From: Flammulina velutipes
Taxonomy: Eukaryota > Basidiomycota > Agaricomycetes > Agaricales > Physalacriaceae
DNA length: 64,000 nt
Reading direction: 5' to 3'
NCBI GenBank assembly: GCA_011800155.1
Contig: CM022373.1
Location: 2,170,001 to 2,234,000, forward strand
The position numbers and the translations under genes were made by a program. How positions within the stretch are numbered: position 1 is the first letter of the stretch; each line of letters begins with the position of its first letter. The notes beneath the pieces are model-generated. The model was not told where the DNA came from and did not search any database. It saw nothing but the letters and a program-made list of their open reading frames with translations. Of this stretch, positions 11,123 through 21,446 are shown in pieces.

Positions 11123-12122
11123 TTAATCGCCGGACCAACCCAAACGACGCAAGTCCTTCCTGCATTCATCTGTCTCCTTTTGAACCAAGCTCCAGTCGTC
11201 AAGGACTTGACGAAATCCGCCTCCGACTCCACCATCAATGAGGGCTAGCAAGTGATCGTAATCCAGCAGTTGGTTATCCAAAGCCGCCTCTTGTTCCTGC
11301 AGCCTTCTTTCTTCTTCCCACACCTTGTCGTGTCTTTTCAATAATGCGTCAGCCATATCATTCGTCCCATATAAAATGTGGTGGCATCGGTTTCTGATTA
11401 GCGAAAGTTTGATGAGCGATGCCTCAATAGTTGTGGCCAGTAGCTCGTTTTCAGCTTGACGGTTCCGGGATAAAGACGGGGGAAACCTTTCAGCAGCGTC
11501 CGCGAGACGTTCGTGAAGGGAGGTGTGCAGCTACATGCGAAAGGGATTAGTATCCGCTTCATTCAGAATACTATGGTCCAACGTACCTGCTTCGTTTCGT
11601 TCACAAGGTCGCCTAGGCGAATCACTGTTTGATCGATATCCTCTTGTATGACAAGGGAAGATTCCTTCCGTGAGTTCAACGTTCTGATTACGACAGATCC
11701 AATGTCTTCGTCTAGGCCAACTAGAGAATGCTTATCATGCGCCACACCAACTTTGAGATAAGTGCATACCATTATCAGCTTCGGGTACCCCAAGAAGCCC
11801 GGCCATTGAGTTCAGAATAGCATCGACGCTAGTGCCCAACCTGGATTCAACAGTCGCGGTGTCACAAGGCTATGATCTTAGTCAACACTGAGCAAAACGG
11901 TGGAAGGATGGACCGACTGAATCTATTAAGAGCATAGCTTGCGGGTCTAACGATTCTATACATGTAGGACCAAGTCCGGAGGTCTGTCCCGATGTACCAT
12001 GAACCTGCAGCCCAGAATCAACTTGTGATGATGATACTAGTAACGTCAAACCTTACCTTGCCGTCCACACAGATATCAGATAGAACACTCATGTAAAGTT
12101 GATAACGAGAAGTCCGTGACAT
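11123..12122 (-). CDS. unrecognised helical/coiled-coil protein
   Basis: Exons 12057-12122, 11918-12004, 11770-11869, 11587-11720 and 11123-11530 give 264 aa. I do not recognise the family. The frame is convincing because all four introns (48-56 nt) have good donors (GTAAGG, GTATGC, GTACGT) and keep phase. The protein is predicted almost wholly helical: a SVDAILNSMAGLLGVPEADN segment, a LHTSLHERLADAAERF helix, then an acidic/basic heptad-like stretch (KVWEEERRLQEQEAALDNQL) and a terminal DWSLVQKETDECRKDLRRLGW. This resembles small subunits of kinetochore, Mediator or vesicle-tethering complexes, but that is only a resemblance in composition. Confidence 0.6.
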
Positions 12123-12430
12123 GGTGTTGACTTGTTCTTTACTCGAAAGTCACGAAAGAACACGCTCGCGCTGATGATGGCATGAAGGCAAGATATTAAA
12201 ATTACGTTCCACGTGATCGTGGGTGGACCCAAACTCAACGGCCTCACTGCCAGGTCGATGACCTCCACTTAATCACATACACCGTATGCAGTGGCAGCTA
12301 CCAACGTCCTATACGTAGGTGCCGAGACCCTTACTTACTAATAAGATTGACTATTTCTAATCCATTCCCGGTCGCAAAGGAAATCACTGGAGTATATATA
12401 CGGCGAATGTTTTGAGAGTTCTGAATAACA
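12123..12430. other. divergent promoter region
   Basis: 308 bp shared by the helical-protein gene (-) and the NmrA-type gene (+). It contains the TATA element at 12392-12400. Confidence 0.5.
12392..12400 (+). promoter_or_regulatory. TATA box of the NmrA-type gene
   Basis: GTATATATA starts 39 bp before the ATG at 12431. This is a good TATA match at short spacing, which suggests a short 5' UTR and an inducible gene. Confidence 0.5.
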
Positions 12431-13511
12431 ATGTCCCGACCTCTAGTATTGCTTGTTGGCGTAGGAAAGACCGCTGAACCTATCGGCAGGGCGCTGCTTG
12501 CTGATGGCAAATTCGTAAGTTTCTCATGCAGCGATTCTCAGGTGTCCACTCATCAAGTTTCAGCGCGTGGCTGTCCTCGTTCGTGCTCAATCAGTGAACA
12601 AAACCATCCCACAAAAGCTCAAAGCTTCTGGTGCTGAGATTAGGGTTGGAGACGCGTCTGACTCCCCGGAGAAGATCGAGGCGTTCCTCCAAGGTGTGGA
12701 TGTGGTGATCTCCACCATTCACCAGATGTTCGTCGACCAGAGACCACTACTTTTGGCTGCGAAGAAAGTCGGCGTTGGGAGAGTTATTCCATCTGACTTT
12801 GGGACAACTGCCCCGAAGGGGGTCATGGAAATACATGATTTGGTGAGAACCCAGCTATTTGATAGCTCGACTTTATTGATGAAGTACCTTGCAGAAATTG
12901 AGCATCCGGGAATTCATTGAAGAAATCGATTTACCTCACACTTTCATCGAAGTGGGCTGGTGGACCCACCTCCTGTTCCCGTATCCACACACCGTCAAGG
13001 AGACCGTACTTACTCCGAAGTACTTCGTGGGCGATCTCCAGACGAAATTGGTGCATACATCGTTTGAGTCGATTGGCCTACTTCTTGCTCGCATCGTCGC
13101 CGATCCACGTACATTGAACCGAACAGTTTTGCTCAGTGACGGAGAGGCGACTGCCAGTGAGATGCGTGTGGTAGCGGAAAAGGTGTCCGGCGAAGATTTC
13201 TCTGATTATCCTCAGGTAACGTGAAGTCCTGACAATGCGGGGTTGAATGAGTCGACTGACGTGTACATCTGCAGGTTTCCGACGAAGAGATACAAAAACG
13301 CGTGAAGAGCGATGACTTGGCGACTAGAATCATGGCCCAATACGAGAACAGCGTTTTTCTTCGAGGGGACAATACGATCGCGAACGCCGTGTCGCGGGGT
13401 ACCCTCATCGCCAGGGAGTTGTACGATGATGTTCCCATCCCAGATATCGAAGAAGAGGCCAAGAAATATTACGCGAACCCTATCATTCCGGAATACGAGT
13501 TCAATAGCTGA
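12431..13511 (+). CDS. NmrA-like / isoflavone-reductase-type NAD(P)-binding protein
   Basis: Exons 12431-12514, 12564-12842, 12895-13215 and 13275-13511 give 306 aa, typical for the family. The N-terminus carries a Rossmann dinucleotide motif in the variant form GVGKTAEPIGRALL, followed by VAVLVRAQSV, where a basic residue after the second strand favours NADP(H). Further family marks are GDASDSPEKIEAFLQGVDVVIS, RVIPSDFGT and an IEVGWWTHLL segment. Members are atypical short-chain dehydrogenases that are either enzymes acting on phenolic substrates or redox sensors such as NmrA; the sequence does not decide which. Probably cytosolic: no signal or membrane segment. Confidence 0.82.
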
Positions 13512-13785
13512 ATGCGAGCGACCCCTGATTGTTTTTAGTGTTTTAATGTAATGCCGCACTGCGTTCAATCCAAATAATATATTTGAAGCAACCTTACATT
13601 GAGTCAACTATTCCTGACCAGCCTTCTCGAAGCGTAGGCACACTATGTGACCGCCTCTGGCGCGGTACTGGCCATTCTCCGTCGCTTGTCGCTTTGCGAA
13701 AAGCGTCGAGCTAGATGTCGCGGGGGTTGACGCCTTCTCTGAATTCCGGAGAAAAAAGATCGTAGCTGGGCTTGGATCTCTCTAT

Positions 13786-14394
13786 TCAAGAGGTCATGAA
13801 GCCATTGGTCATCGGTTCCTCTTTGACACGCGTCGTCGGAGGGTCCAAGTGTTCAGCGAGGTCAGGGAAATTTTCGATCAGAGCTTCGTTGAGATAATTG
13901 CGGTAGGACTGCTATCCACGTTAGCAAGTGGATTAAGAATGTGGCAGGGAACGCACATCCAAAGCAGCTATCTTTCCGTTCATAAACTGATTTTCGGTGG
14001 CGGCGCGCTCAATTCTGTCGCGAGTGAGCAACATTGGATTGCGCCCATTGTCGATCTCGACTAAAACGTCGTGAGGAATCCTGATCGGTGTCTGGCTGGC
14101 CAACTCTTCGAGGCGAGTCAAATGGTGAACGACTTCGTTCCTACGCAGCAAGTGAATAATGAAGTAACCGAATATTCATATCTTGACGTACACTTTGGCG
14201 CCAACTGGCTTCACGTTGGGTTGACCCGGCCTGTCGCGTTCTTTGGTGGAATCGTTGATAACCGTAGTTCCGAGATTATAAAGAGCATTCGCGAGATCTA
14301 GTAACTCGAGCTCAAGGTCGCCCTGAATGCCTGCTGGAGGAGGGGACTGGGACGCGCGGGGCGAGTCGGGAGCCTGAGGTGGAGGCATTGCCAT
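13786..14394 (-). CDS. MED10: Mediator complex subunit 10
   Basis: Subunit of the Mediator middle module, bridging activators and RNA polymerase II. Exons 14192-14394, 13957-14140 and 13786-13908 give 169 aa. The Med10 core is clear: a LELELLDLANALYNLGTTV helix, then VVHHLTRLEELASQ, the motif IPHDVLVEIDNGRNPMLLTR, an ENQFMNGKIAALDSYRNYL helix and LIENFPDLAEHL. The first exon starts with a Pro/Ser-rich leader. The start used is the ATG at 14394 (MAMPPPQ); the frame stays open further upstream, but that would run into the TMA16 promoter. The gene is head to head with TMA16, the two ATGs being separated by 92 bp. Confidence 0.88.
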
Positions 14395-14486
14395 GATGAT
14401 CGTCAATTGACAAGAACAAATTGAAACAACACGCTTGCCAAATATGGACATCACCTTCCTCTTTTTGTCCATCATCTTCAAATTCA
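14395..14486. promoter_or_regulatory. 92-bp bidirectional promoter between MED10 and TMA16
   Basis: The two ATGs (14394 minus, 14487 plus) leave only 92 bp, which must hold both core promoters and both 5' UTRs, unless transcription starts overlap the neighbouring gene. No TATA box is visible, as is common for housekeeping promoters. Confidence 0.6.
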
Positions 14487-15181
14487 ATGGCACCCACTAA
14501 ATCTCCGAAGACTGCGACTGCTACAGACAAGACCAAAAAAGAAAAAGTATACCATCCTCAATCCAGAAAAGCCGGCCAGCTGGCGAGGAAAGCCTTGAGG
14601 AAAGGAAAGATGGGCAACCAAGCATCTGTGCGCACGAAAAAACACAACCATCTCGGTGAGTTTCCTGCTCCGCACTCCGGCTTTTCTCTAATTTTCTTGT
14701 AGCCGATGTATACAATTTTTTCTTCGAATCGTTACCAGAGACCGGCGTCCTATCGTTAGAGGACCTGCATCACCTCCTACGAGACTTCTGGCTCTCTCGC
14801 CACGATGACGAGATCGCAGAGGAGCAGGCCGCGCGACGAAAGGGTCGGGCAAAAAGTCTCAAGGAGATTCGGATAGAGGAAATAAAACTCCGGGAAACAG
14901 AAAACTACCGCACGGGGTTTGGCAAGTGGTCCACCTAGGCTCGATAAACTTTCTGCTGACACAACACAGAGGTCATTGACCTTACGCACGCACCCACCGT
15001 GGAATTATTCCGGCGATGGGACCAAAGAGAGGTCACATTCATCGACCTTCTGCGATTCATTCGCATATCGAGCGCCAATCCAGACCTTGTCATCGTCTCC
15101 AGGCCGGGAAAGCACCATACTATTATTGGTTCGCCACCGTCGCCCGAGTCGACAGAGATAGGGATGTCGATTGATAGTTGA
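14487..15181 (+). CDS. TMA16: translation machinery-associated protein 16
   Basis: Nuclear factor that binds pre-60S particles. Exons 14487-14655, 14703-14921 and 14970-15181 give 199 aa. Hallmarks: a basic N-terminus with VYHPQSRKAGQLARKALRK, then FFFESLPETGVLSLEDLHHL, the WLSRHDDE-AEEQAARRKGR signature, and a C-terminal VELFRRWDQRE then LLRFIRISS. The second intron begins GCAAGT, not GT; only this GC-AG splice joins YRTGF to EVIDLTH as the family requires, and GT alternatives hit a stop. The gene shares a very short promoter with MED10. Confidence 0.9.
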
Positions 15182-15655
15182 ATGCACAATTTATGGGTCG
15201 TTGTAACTTTTTACAGCATGATTATCGAGCGGGACCGAATGAACGAATTCCGACGGCAAAATTATGCTTGGGTTGTCCTTGGAGATATTTCCGATGCGCT
15301 TCCCGGCGCGATATTCGATCGGATGCCGCCAAAATGGGGTTATCCATGGCCCATTGTACTGGCCTTGTCATTTCATACTACCCGAGGCAAAGCTGGATTC
15401 CGCCAACGGTTGCCCAACAAGTCTCAAAAATGCCCAGCCAGACTTAGGCCAGACCGTTCTAGAGCCCAGTTCCTGATTTACATTCGGAAGGCCCCGTTTC
15501 ACGAGACCGTTGAAGGCGCTGGGATCAAAAATTGCAAGTGAGACGTTCCTGGCCATGAGTCAGAGTAGTTTAGTCACGTATTTGTCAATCCAATTGTGTC
15601 ATCTTTGTCCTGCTCTGTACCATCATCATCACCAAGCCGTCGCCTTGTGTTCTCT
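15182..15655. other. intergenic
   Basis: 474 bp after TMA16. An open frame at 15182-15541 has no motif and no splice support; I do not count it as a gene. Confidence 0.45.
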
Positions 15656-17865
15656 ATGGCATCCACCTCTCCCACTTCGTTTTCTTCAACACTTGCATTT
15701 GTTCGACTGGCGTCTCTAGCCCGCTCTACAATACTGCACGAAAATCGAACTTTCTCATCGTCCCAGGCTACGACATTGCCCGTCAAAATTGCAAGGATCC
15801 TGTCGCGCGCGCTCAAGCTTCGTCTTCAAGATGTTCAAAGTCAATGGGAGGAGCACAGATGTTTCATTATGGATCAGTCTGTGGTAGCCTCGGAGAATGA
15901 TATCAAATTGTACAACGAGCACGCTTTGCGTGAAAACACCTGTGCGTCGCCGCTCATTTTTTCAAGGACCATCGGAACTGACAACATTCTCTTAGCTTAC
16001 CGACATCTTTACCCACCGGTTAATACCTGTCAACAGCCAGAATGTACCCATTACAAGAATTCACTATCCTCTATCACTCTCACCGACCCATTGACGTATA
16101 AGGCGACTTTATTCACACTCAGCGAAGGCTCCCTTCCCATCTATACGACATCGCTATACTGCCGTGGTACCTACGTTCAGCCATCTATCTACCCACCGTG
16201 TATTCATAACATGTCAGGCTGCAATCAACGATACTATTCAAACTATTTCGTCCACAAGAAGTCGTCGATGCGCAGTTACTACGATGGCGTACCAGATGTC
16301 ATCCAGGTAGCGCAGCATTATTTTATTGAAACTGCCCTACTGGAGTTTTTCACGAATGGAATGGTATTTGGCTGGTTCGTCGTTGGTGCGCGCAGATGTA
16401 AAGTTGTTATTTATGGACCAATTTGTAGGCTTTCATCGTCTAATTCTGCGCGCATATACAACCACACATTTGCCTATCGCAATCCCCATATTCGAAACAA
16501 TCGATTAGCCTTTGCATCCTACCACAGTACTCAGACGGATGACATGTACAACGTGGAATGGCAATGTTCGATGCACATTCGAGATACCGATGTGCTTAAT
16601 GGAGTGTTTCTATACGCCCTCTTGCTGGATAAAGCAGAGCACCAGAGTGTTCTTATCCTCCCGCATGACGAACGTCGACAATCTGACCGCCTTAAGCCTG
16701 CTCTCGCGGAACGGAACACACAGATGGAAGGCCCAGGTCAAGAGGCGTACTGCCATGCCTGCGATGACTGTTATGTATTGCGTTTGGATGAAAGTGGTGT
16801 TACTTGTACGTGTTCACCTATCACTCAATTTTAGCATATTTATTTCTCTCATAGCAAAGATTCACGCAGCGGTTACTGATGGCACCTACATTGGCCACAG
16901 ATGCTGCGCTGTCCATGACTGTCACATTCCGCTTGCTTCCCAGCGACATAGGTTCTGCCCAACACATGCCGACTTTGCGAATCTATGTGCAGTCAAAGAC
17001 TGTGGCGCCATTCGTGATCCGAAGCACAAGACTTGCAATAATCCAGATCACCGTTCGATGGAAACTGCGTACTTTCGGGAGGGAAGAGCTTTCTTCACGT
17101 TGAAGGAAAAGCTTCGAAAAGCTGGTGTTGCTGTACAGGCAGATTCTCTTTCGGCGAAACATCATGCTGAGATCAATTCTCCCGACGAAGTCGTACTCGA
17201 GATGGAATGTGTGGACAAGGAAGCTGAAGATATGCGTGCCATGGCAGGGCGGAAGAAACTACAAGCTTATTTTGGTCTTCGTCGCACACACAATGAGCAG
17301 CTTATCATGCGTCCATGTGGCGTCTTGCTTTCTCGAGCAGCATTCTTTGGTTCCGAAGCTGTCTCTTCTGTTACAGTAAGATCTGAATCTATTGATACAG
17401 TCCTTTCGAATTGACTCATTCATTTAGAAATTCACTCTTCGCACATTCCCTACTCCGCGATCTATGCCCGAGGTCTACTTCTATGACAGCGCGTGTACAT
17501 TGCGCAAGTTTATCGAAGCCAACGGAATTCAAGAGTTCAATAATACTGCCCTTCCGGTCGATGTGTTCCACTTTCGGTCCAAACATAAGGATTCAGATAC
17601 ATATTGTCAGCAGCATTGCAATCCTGCCGCGTTCCCGGAGCTCTACAACGAGAAGGGAGAGTGGATATTCAACACCTCAATATGCGAACAGACAAACGTA
17701 TGGTATGGAGGATACTTGGCTATCGTTCGAGATATGGAGGCCACCCGCTACAATTTCTTCTTGGACGAGATGATCAAGCGCCGGAACAGATATATAATTG
17801 CACAACTAGATAGAAAAGGAAAGAATCCTCACATGTTATCACCCGAGCTTCTACTGCTTCCATAG
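15656..17865 (+). CDS. CxC5/CxC6 cysteine-cluster protein (KDZ-transposase-associated family)
   Basis: Exons 15656-15941, 15996-16374, 16429-16805, 16855-17375 and 17428-17865 give 666 aa. The Pfam families CxC5 and CxC6 were named for cysteine clusters found with fungal KDZ transposases. A CxC5-like region lies around residues 95-200 (NTCQQPEC, then C-I-HNMSGCNQRYYSNYFVHK), followed by VIETxLLEFFTNGMVFGW-like sequence and SARIYNHTFA, NPHIRNNRLAFASYHS and RDTDVLNGVFLYALLLDKAE. The CxC6-like zinc cluster is near 355-420 (HRCCAVHDCHIPL, FCPTHADFANLCAVKDC, CNNPDHRSME). The C-terminus keeps the family's YDSACTLRKFIEANG, VDVFHFRSKHKDSDTYC and FFLDEMIKRRNR. The gene is complete, with phase-consistent introns. 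Likely nuclear and DNA-associated (inference). Confidence 0.85.
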
Positions 17866-18290
17866 ATATGTCATATAGTAGTGCATCATTTGGCTGAACT
17901 GTGTTTGGGCTATATCTTCTGGGGCTCTGTGTTCTAAGTGAGGTTAGATTGGATTCATGATATGTAGTACATAATCTATCTTTGAAGTCTCTCACATCTT
18001 ATTCCATCCCTCTAGTTCTCCTAGAATATTGAGTGGCGTGAATCTTAGCTCTCCCGGGTTCCGGACCGGAATAGGTTGACCACGCGCCTTGCTATGATTC
18101 ATGAACAGTACCGATTCCAATAGCATAAATCATAGATGCTTCTCCTCTGAGAAGTCATATCTATCTATTTCTCAACCATCTCATTCATATTCTCCTTCTG
18201 ATCAGTGCAAATACTATCAATATGTAATAAGGTATATGTAGAGCTATGTAGAGCGAGTAGATATCTAAAAGAGTGCGAATTCGGAATAGA
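17866..18290. other. convergent intergenic region
   Basis: 3' flanks of the CxC5/CxC6 gene (+) and alpha-kinase gene (-). AT-rich; nothing coding seen. Confidence 0.45.
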
Positions 18291-20798
18291 TTAGTAAAGC
18301 TGTAAAGACTTGCAAATACCATTGCATTGATGAAGACTCTTCCACTGGTCAATTGCCTCTTGGCCACCACTTCCTGGAACCTCGATATTTGGGAAGAGGG
18401 TTTGATCGCATAGACCAGTGCTATTAAACCATTAGAATAAGAATGAATAAGCGAAATGAATCAACATACTTTACATGAGTGGCAACATCGTAAATCATGA
18501 CTCGGCCATCGTCTATGACACAAGCTTGAAGCCCGGTATGCACCATGTAACCACGAGCCCGTTTAAAGACGAAGTGGCTAAAAGCTTCGAACATTTCGAA
18601 GATTAGTATCTTATCTTCGACCGAAAGTTCATCTGAATCTGCCACCGATGTCCCTTCGTACCAACGCTGAATTAGAAAGCTCGGAGGAGTTGTCGGTTCA
18701 ATCGGAGCACCAATATAGTAGATATGCAGTGATTCAGCCATTAGAATAGCTGTCAAAAAAATCGAAAATCAGTGAAAGATACTGAGAGATAAAACACGAA
18801 ACACACCATCGAAGACTCGAGCCCGAGTAGACGTGCAAAAAGTTTCAAATGCTTGCCAGCTATGCATAGCATGGAAAAGCCGTCGTCCTTCAGTGTATGT
18901 TTGATCATCGTTATCGCACCCTAAGAGCTTCTTGAAAGCGAACTCCTCATCAGCTTCACCAAAAATGGTATCGCCATGGCTGCTTGAAATCGTGCCCTAC
19001 AAAACAATGACTAATATACTCATGGACTGTGAATTAGCTTCATACCTTTAGAACAATGTGTCGTGCACCTTTGGATATTCCCGGATAATCAACCATAGCC
19101 TGACAATGAATCCAAGATGGTTGTGAGTTGCTGCCGACACCAAAGTTCGTCATGGAGAATGTTTCAAGCTTCATATCTTGGTAAAGCTTGAAAGAGGTGA
19201 AATCTTCCTCGTTTGCTTTGACATCTTCAAATTGTCGCTTGTCGTCCTCCGCAGAACCACCGAAATGGAGTGTTGGAGCAGAATCTGAAATAAGTAAGTT
19301 TTATGGCTGCGGACTTCAAAGAATCAACGGGCCCTCACCGTAAACAAATTTTCTGAACTCGTTCCAGCTGGATCCGGTGAATCTGGGTATCAGGTCCTTG
19401 TGACGCATATAGAACACCACATGACGATGAGCGGTCGCTGGAACAAAGATGTAGTCCGGGTAGAGACGTCGAAACTCGCTCTCAAAGCTCTTCTCACCGC
19501 GTTTTCCAGTTGCTGTGCTGAGTGCTTCCATGCCCTTTATTGCTTCAGTAAAGCTGATAGGTGGCCATTGACGGGAGGCAGACTCCGGCACGGATGCTGC
19601 AGGATGGGAGGTAGAGGAGATGACGGGGAAAGGCCTACTAGCTTCGATAGCGGCCACCACCTGTGACATCCAGTGGTCGATTTCGGGGCAATGAATAGTC
19701 TCTAGGTCCATTGAGCGTAGCAGAATTAAGGAAGATCCCTTCGGTGCCTCGAATGCACGTTCGGTGTGCTGTAACACCCAGAAAGACCGTTCATTTTCAG
19801 CCTCGATGTCCAATAGGTTGACTGCATTCGCATTTCCGAGGTATTTCATAAGGGTCTCGTCCTCCGCAATACGAACATGGCCTGGCGGACGACACACGTA
19901 GTTGAAGATAATAGGTTTAGTGTGTTTCTGTGAGTGAAGACGTTAGAATTTTCATCCTTAGGTATAGGAAATACAACATACCTTAGCCCAAACAATGATT
20001 CGGACCTTGTTCTCGAGATCATACTGCTTCTGTCGGGCGTCGTTGATTCGTTCAGAAGCCTGTTGACGTTCTTTATGCACTGTAAGATGATGGCGGATGC
20101 CATATTGCTCATCAAGTGCTCGCGCAAAGGTGCGCGGGAGCGGGAGAGGTGGTGGGGGTGACACAGAGCTGCTAGAGGTCATTGGCGCCACGGATGGTGT
20201 TGGCAAACTTTCGACAGAGCTCGGAAATGGCGATGACTGGGAGGCTTGGTTGTGTACAGCATGCTCCCTAACATGACAGCCTCCAGCGCTGCGGCAGCAA
20301 GAGACGCAGTAGCCACGATCACATTTCTTGTTACTTGCGCGCGGTTTTCCAGTACTCGCAGTCGAGCAGCCAGGACGCAAACAGAGGCCAGCGGAAACAC
20401 GACCAGGTCCTGTGCGAGAGTCCTCCGAAGTCTCCTGAGACTGGCGTATAGCTGCCTGAAGCTGAAGACCTTCGGGAATGCTTTCCAATGGTGTTGGTGG
20501 GTCGTACCAATAGAACTCGTTACAGTTGAAGCACTGTTCAAACATCAAGGACTGAACTACTCTGTAATAGTGGACATACCTGCTGGAATCGTCTGTTATA
20601 ATTCTGGACATCTTTGCCCGTGCCTTTGCAGTGCTTGACCGCCCCGAGAGTCTCTCCGCAAAGTTCACAGACAATGCGGCCAACAGCGTCGCCACCTCCA
20701 ATCTGACGGCGGCTGGGGGATTCAGGAGGCGACGAGGATTGGGTCAATGATCGACGTGGTGAGATGTTCTTGTGGTTCAAAAGAGTGTGAAGGCTCAT
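18291..20798 (-). CDS. alpha-type protein kinase with N-terminal cysteine clusters
   Basis: Exons 20580-20798, 19982-20533, 19339-19927, 19046-19284, 18807-18996, 18470-18749 and 18291-18420 give 732 aa. The N-terminus has two Cys-rich segments: C-x2-C ... HC ... C-x2-C spanning exons 1-2 (IVCELCGETLG, then CFNCNEFYWYD), and a denser one (CLRPGCS, KKCDRGYCVSCCRSAGGC). A Ser/Pro linker and a middle domain follow. The C-terminal third reads as an alpha-kinase (eEF2K/myosin-heavy-chain-kinase fold): AFSHFVFKRARGYMVHTGLQ, then IYDVATH, and the zinc-binding end GQEAIDQW-SLHQCNGICKSL. Such fused alpha-kinases are expanded in mushrooms. The start could instead be the in-frame ATG at 20852. Substrate unknown. 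Confidence 0.82.
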
Positions 20799-21446
20799 GG
20801 GGAAAAATGGATTGAAGGGTGATGTACAGAACAAGCGTAGCTTTATACTCATCTACGTGACGACGCCGAATCCTCTCGAATCCTCTCAATACAACCTGTG
20901 AGTGTATACGTGGCAAAATTTCTCTGGCGGCGCTAGCCCGCCAGCCAGTGATTGGTTTCCAACGTTGCCTAGCAAGATATGGCTTGCGTCATACTGGTAG
21001 CCAGGATGCAAAAGGGATGGATATGCAAGATGCAGCTAGTTCCTCGAGCCTTTAAGCGGGCAGCGCGCCATGATTTGAGTGTTGTTGATGTTACGGGAGT
21101 AACTCCAGTACTGTATTCGTCGACATGGTGGAGAACAAGGAAGTGACGGGCCGGTCAAAAGCTGACTCTCTTCGAATCAGTCAGCGGTAACTGCCGGTGC
21201 CAGGAACGTATCACTGCAATTTTTGATCCCAGTGGATTTGAACTTCTGCGTTTCACTTCCTTCGCGTTCTTCCCTGGTTCTTCCTGACAACGTCTCATAT
21301 TTCAACGGATAGCTTGATCTTCGTTTGATTCTTCCTTCCTTCACTTGGGCTAAATCTTCGTTTTGTACACTATTCGGACTCCATCTCTCAGACTTTTTGC
21401 ATCACACCCCTTTTGTTTTTACAGCATCTACGCTCTAGAGTTGTGT
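20799..21446. other. divergent promoter region
   Basis: 648 bp between the alpha-kinase (-) and FAD monooxygenase (+) starts. C/T-rich stretches precede the + gene; no open frame worth naming. Confidence 0.45.

Noticed and set aside
15182..15541. 119-codon plus-strand frame after TMA16
   Set aside because: Composition and lack of any motif or splice context look like chance; the region is better read as intergenic.
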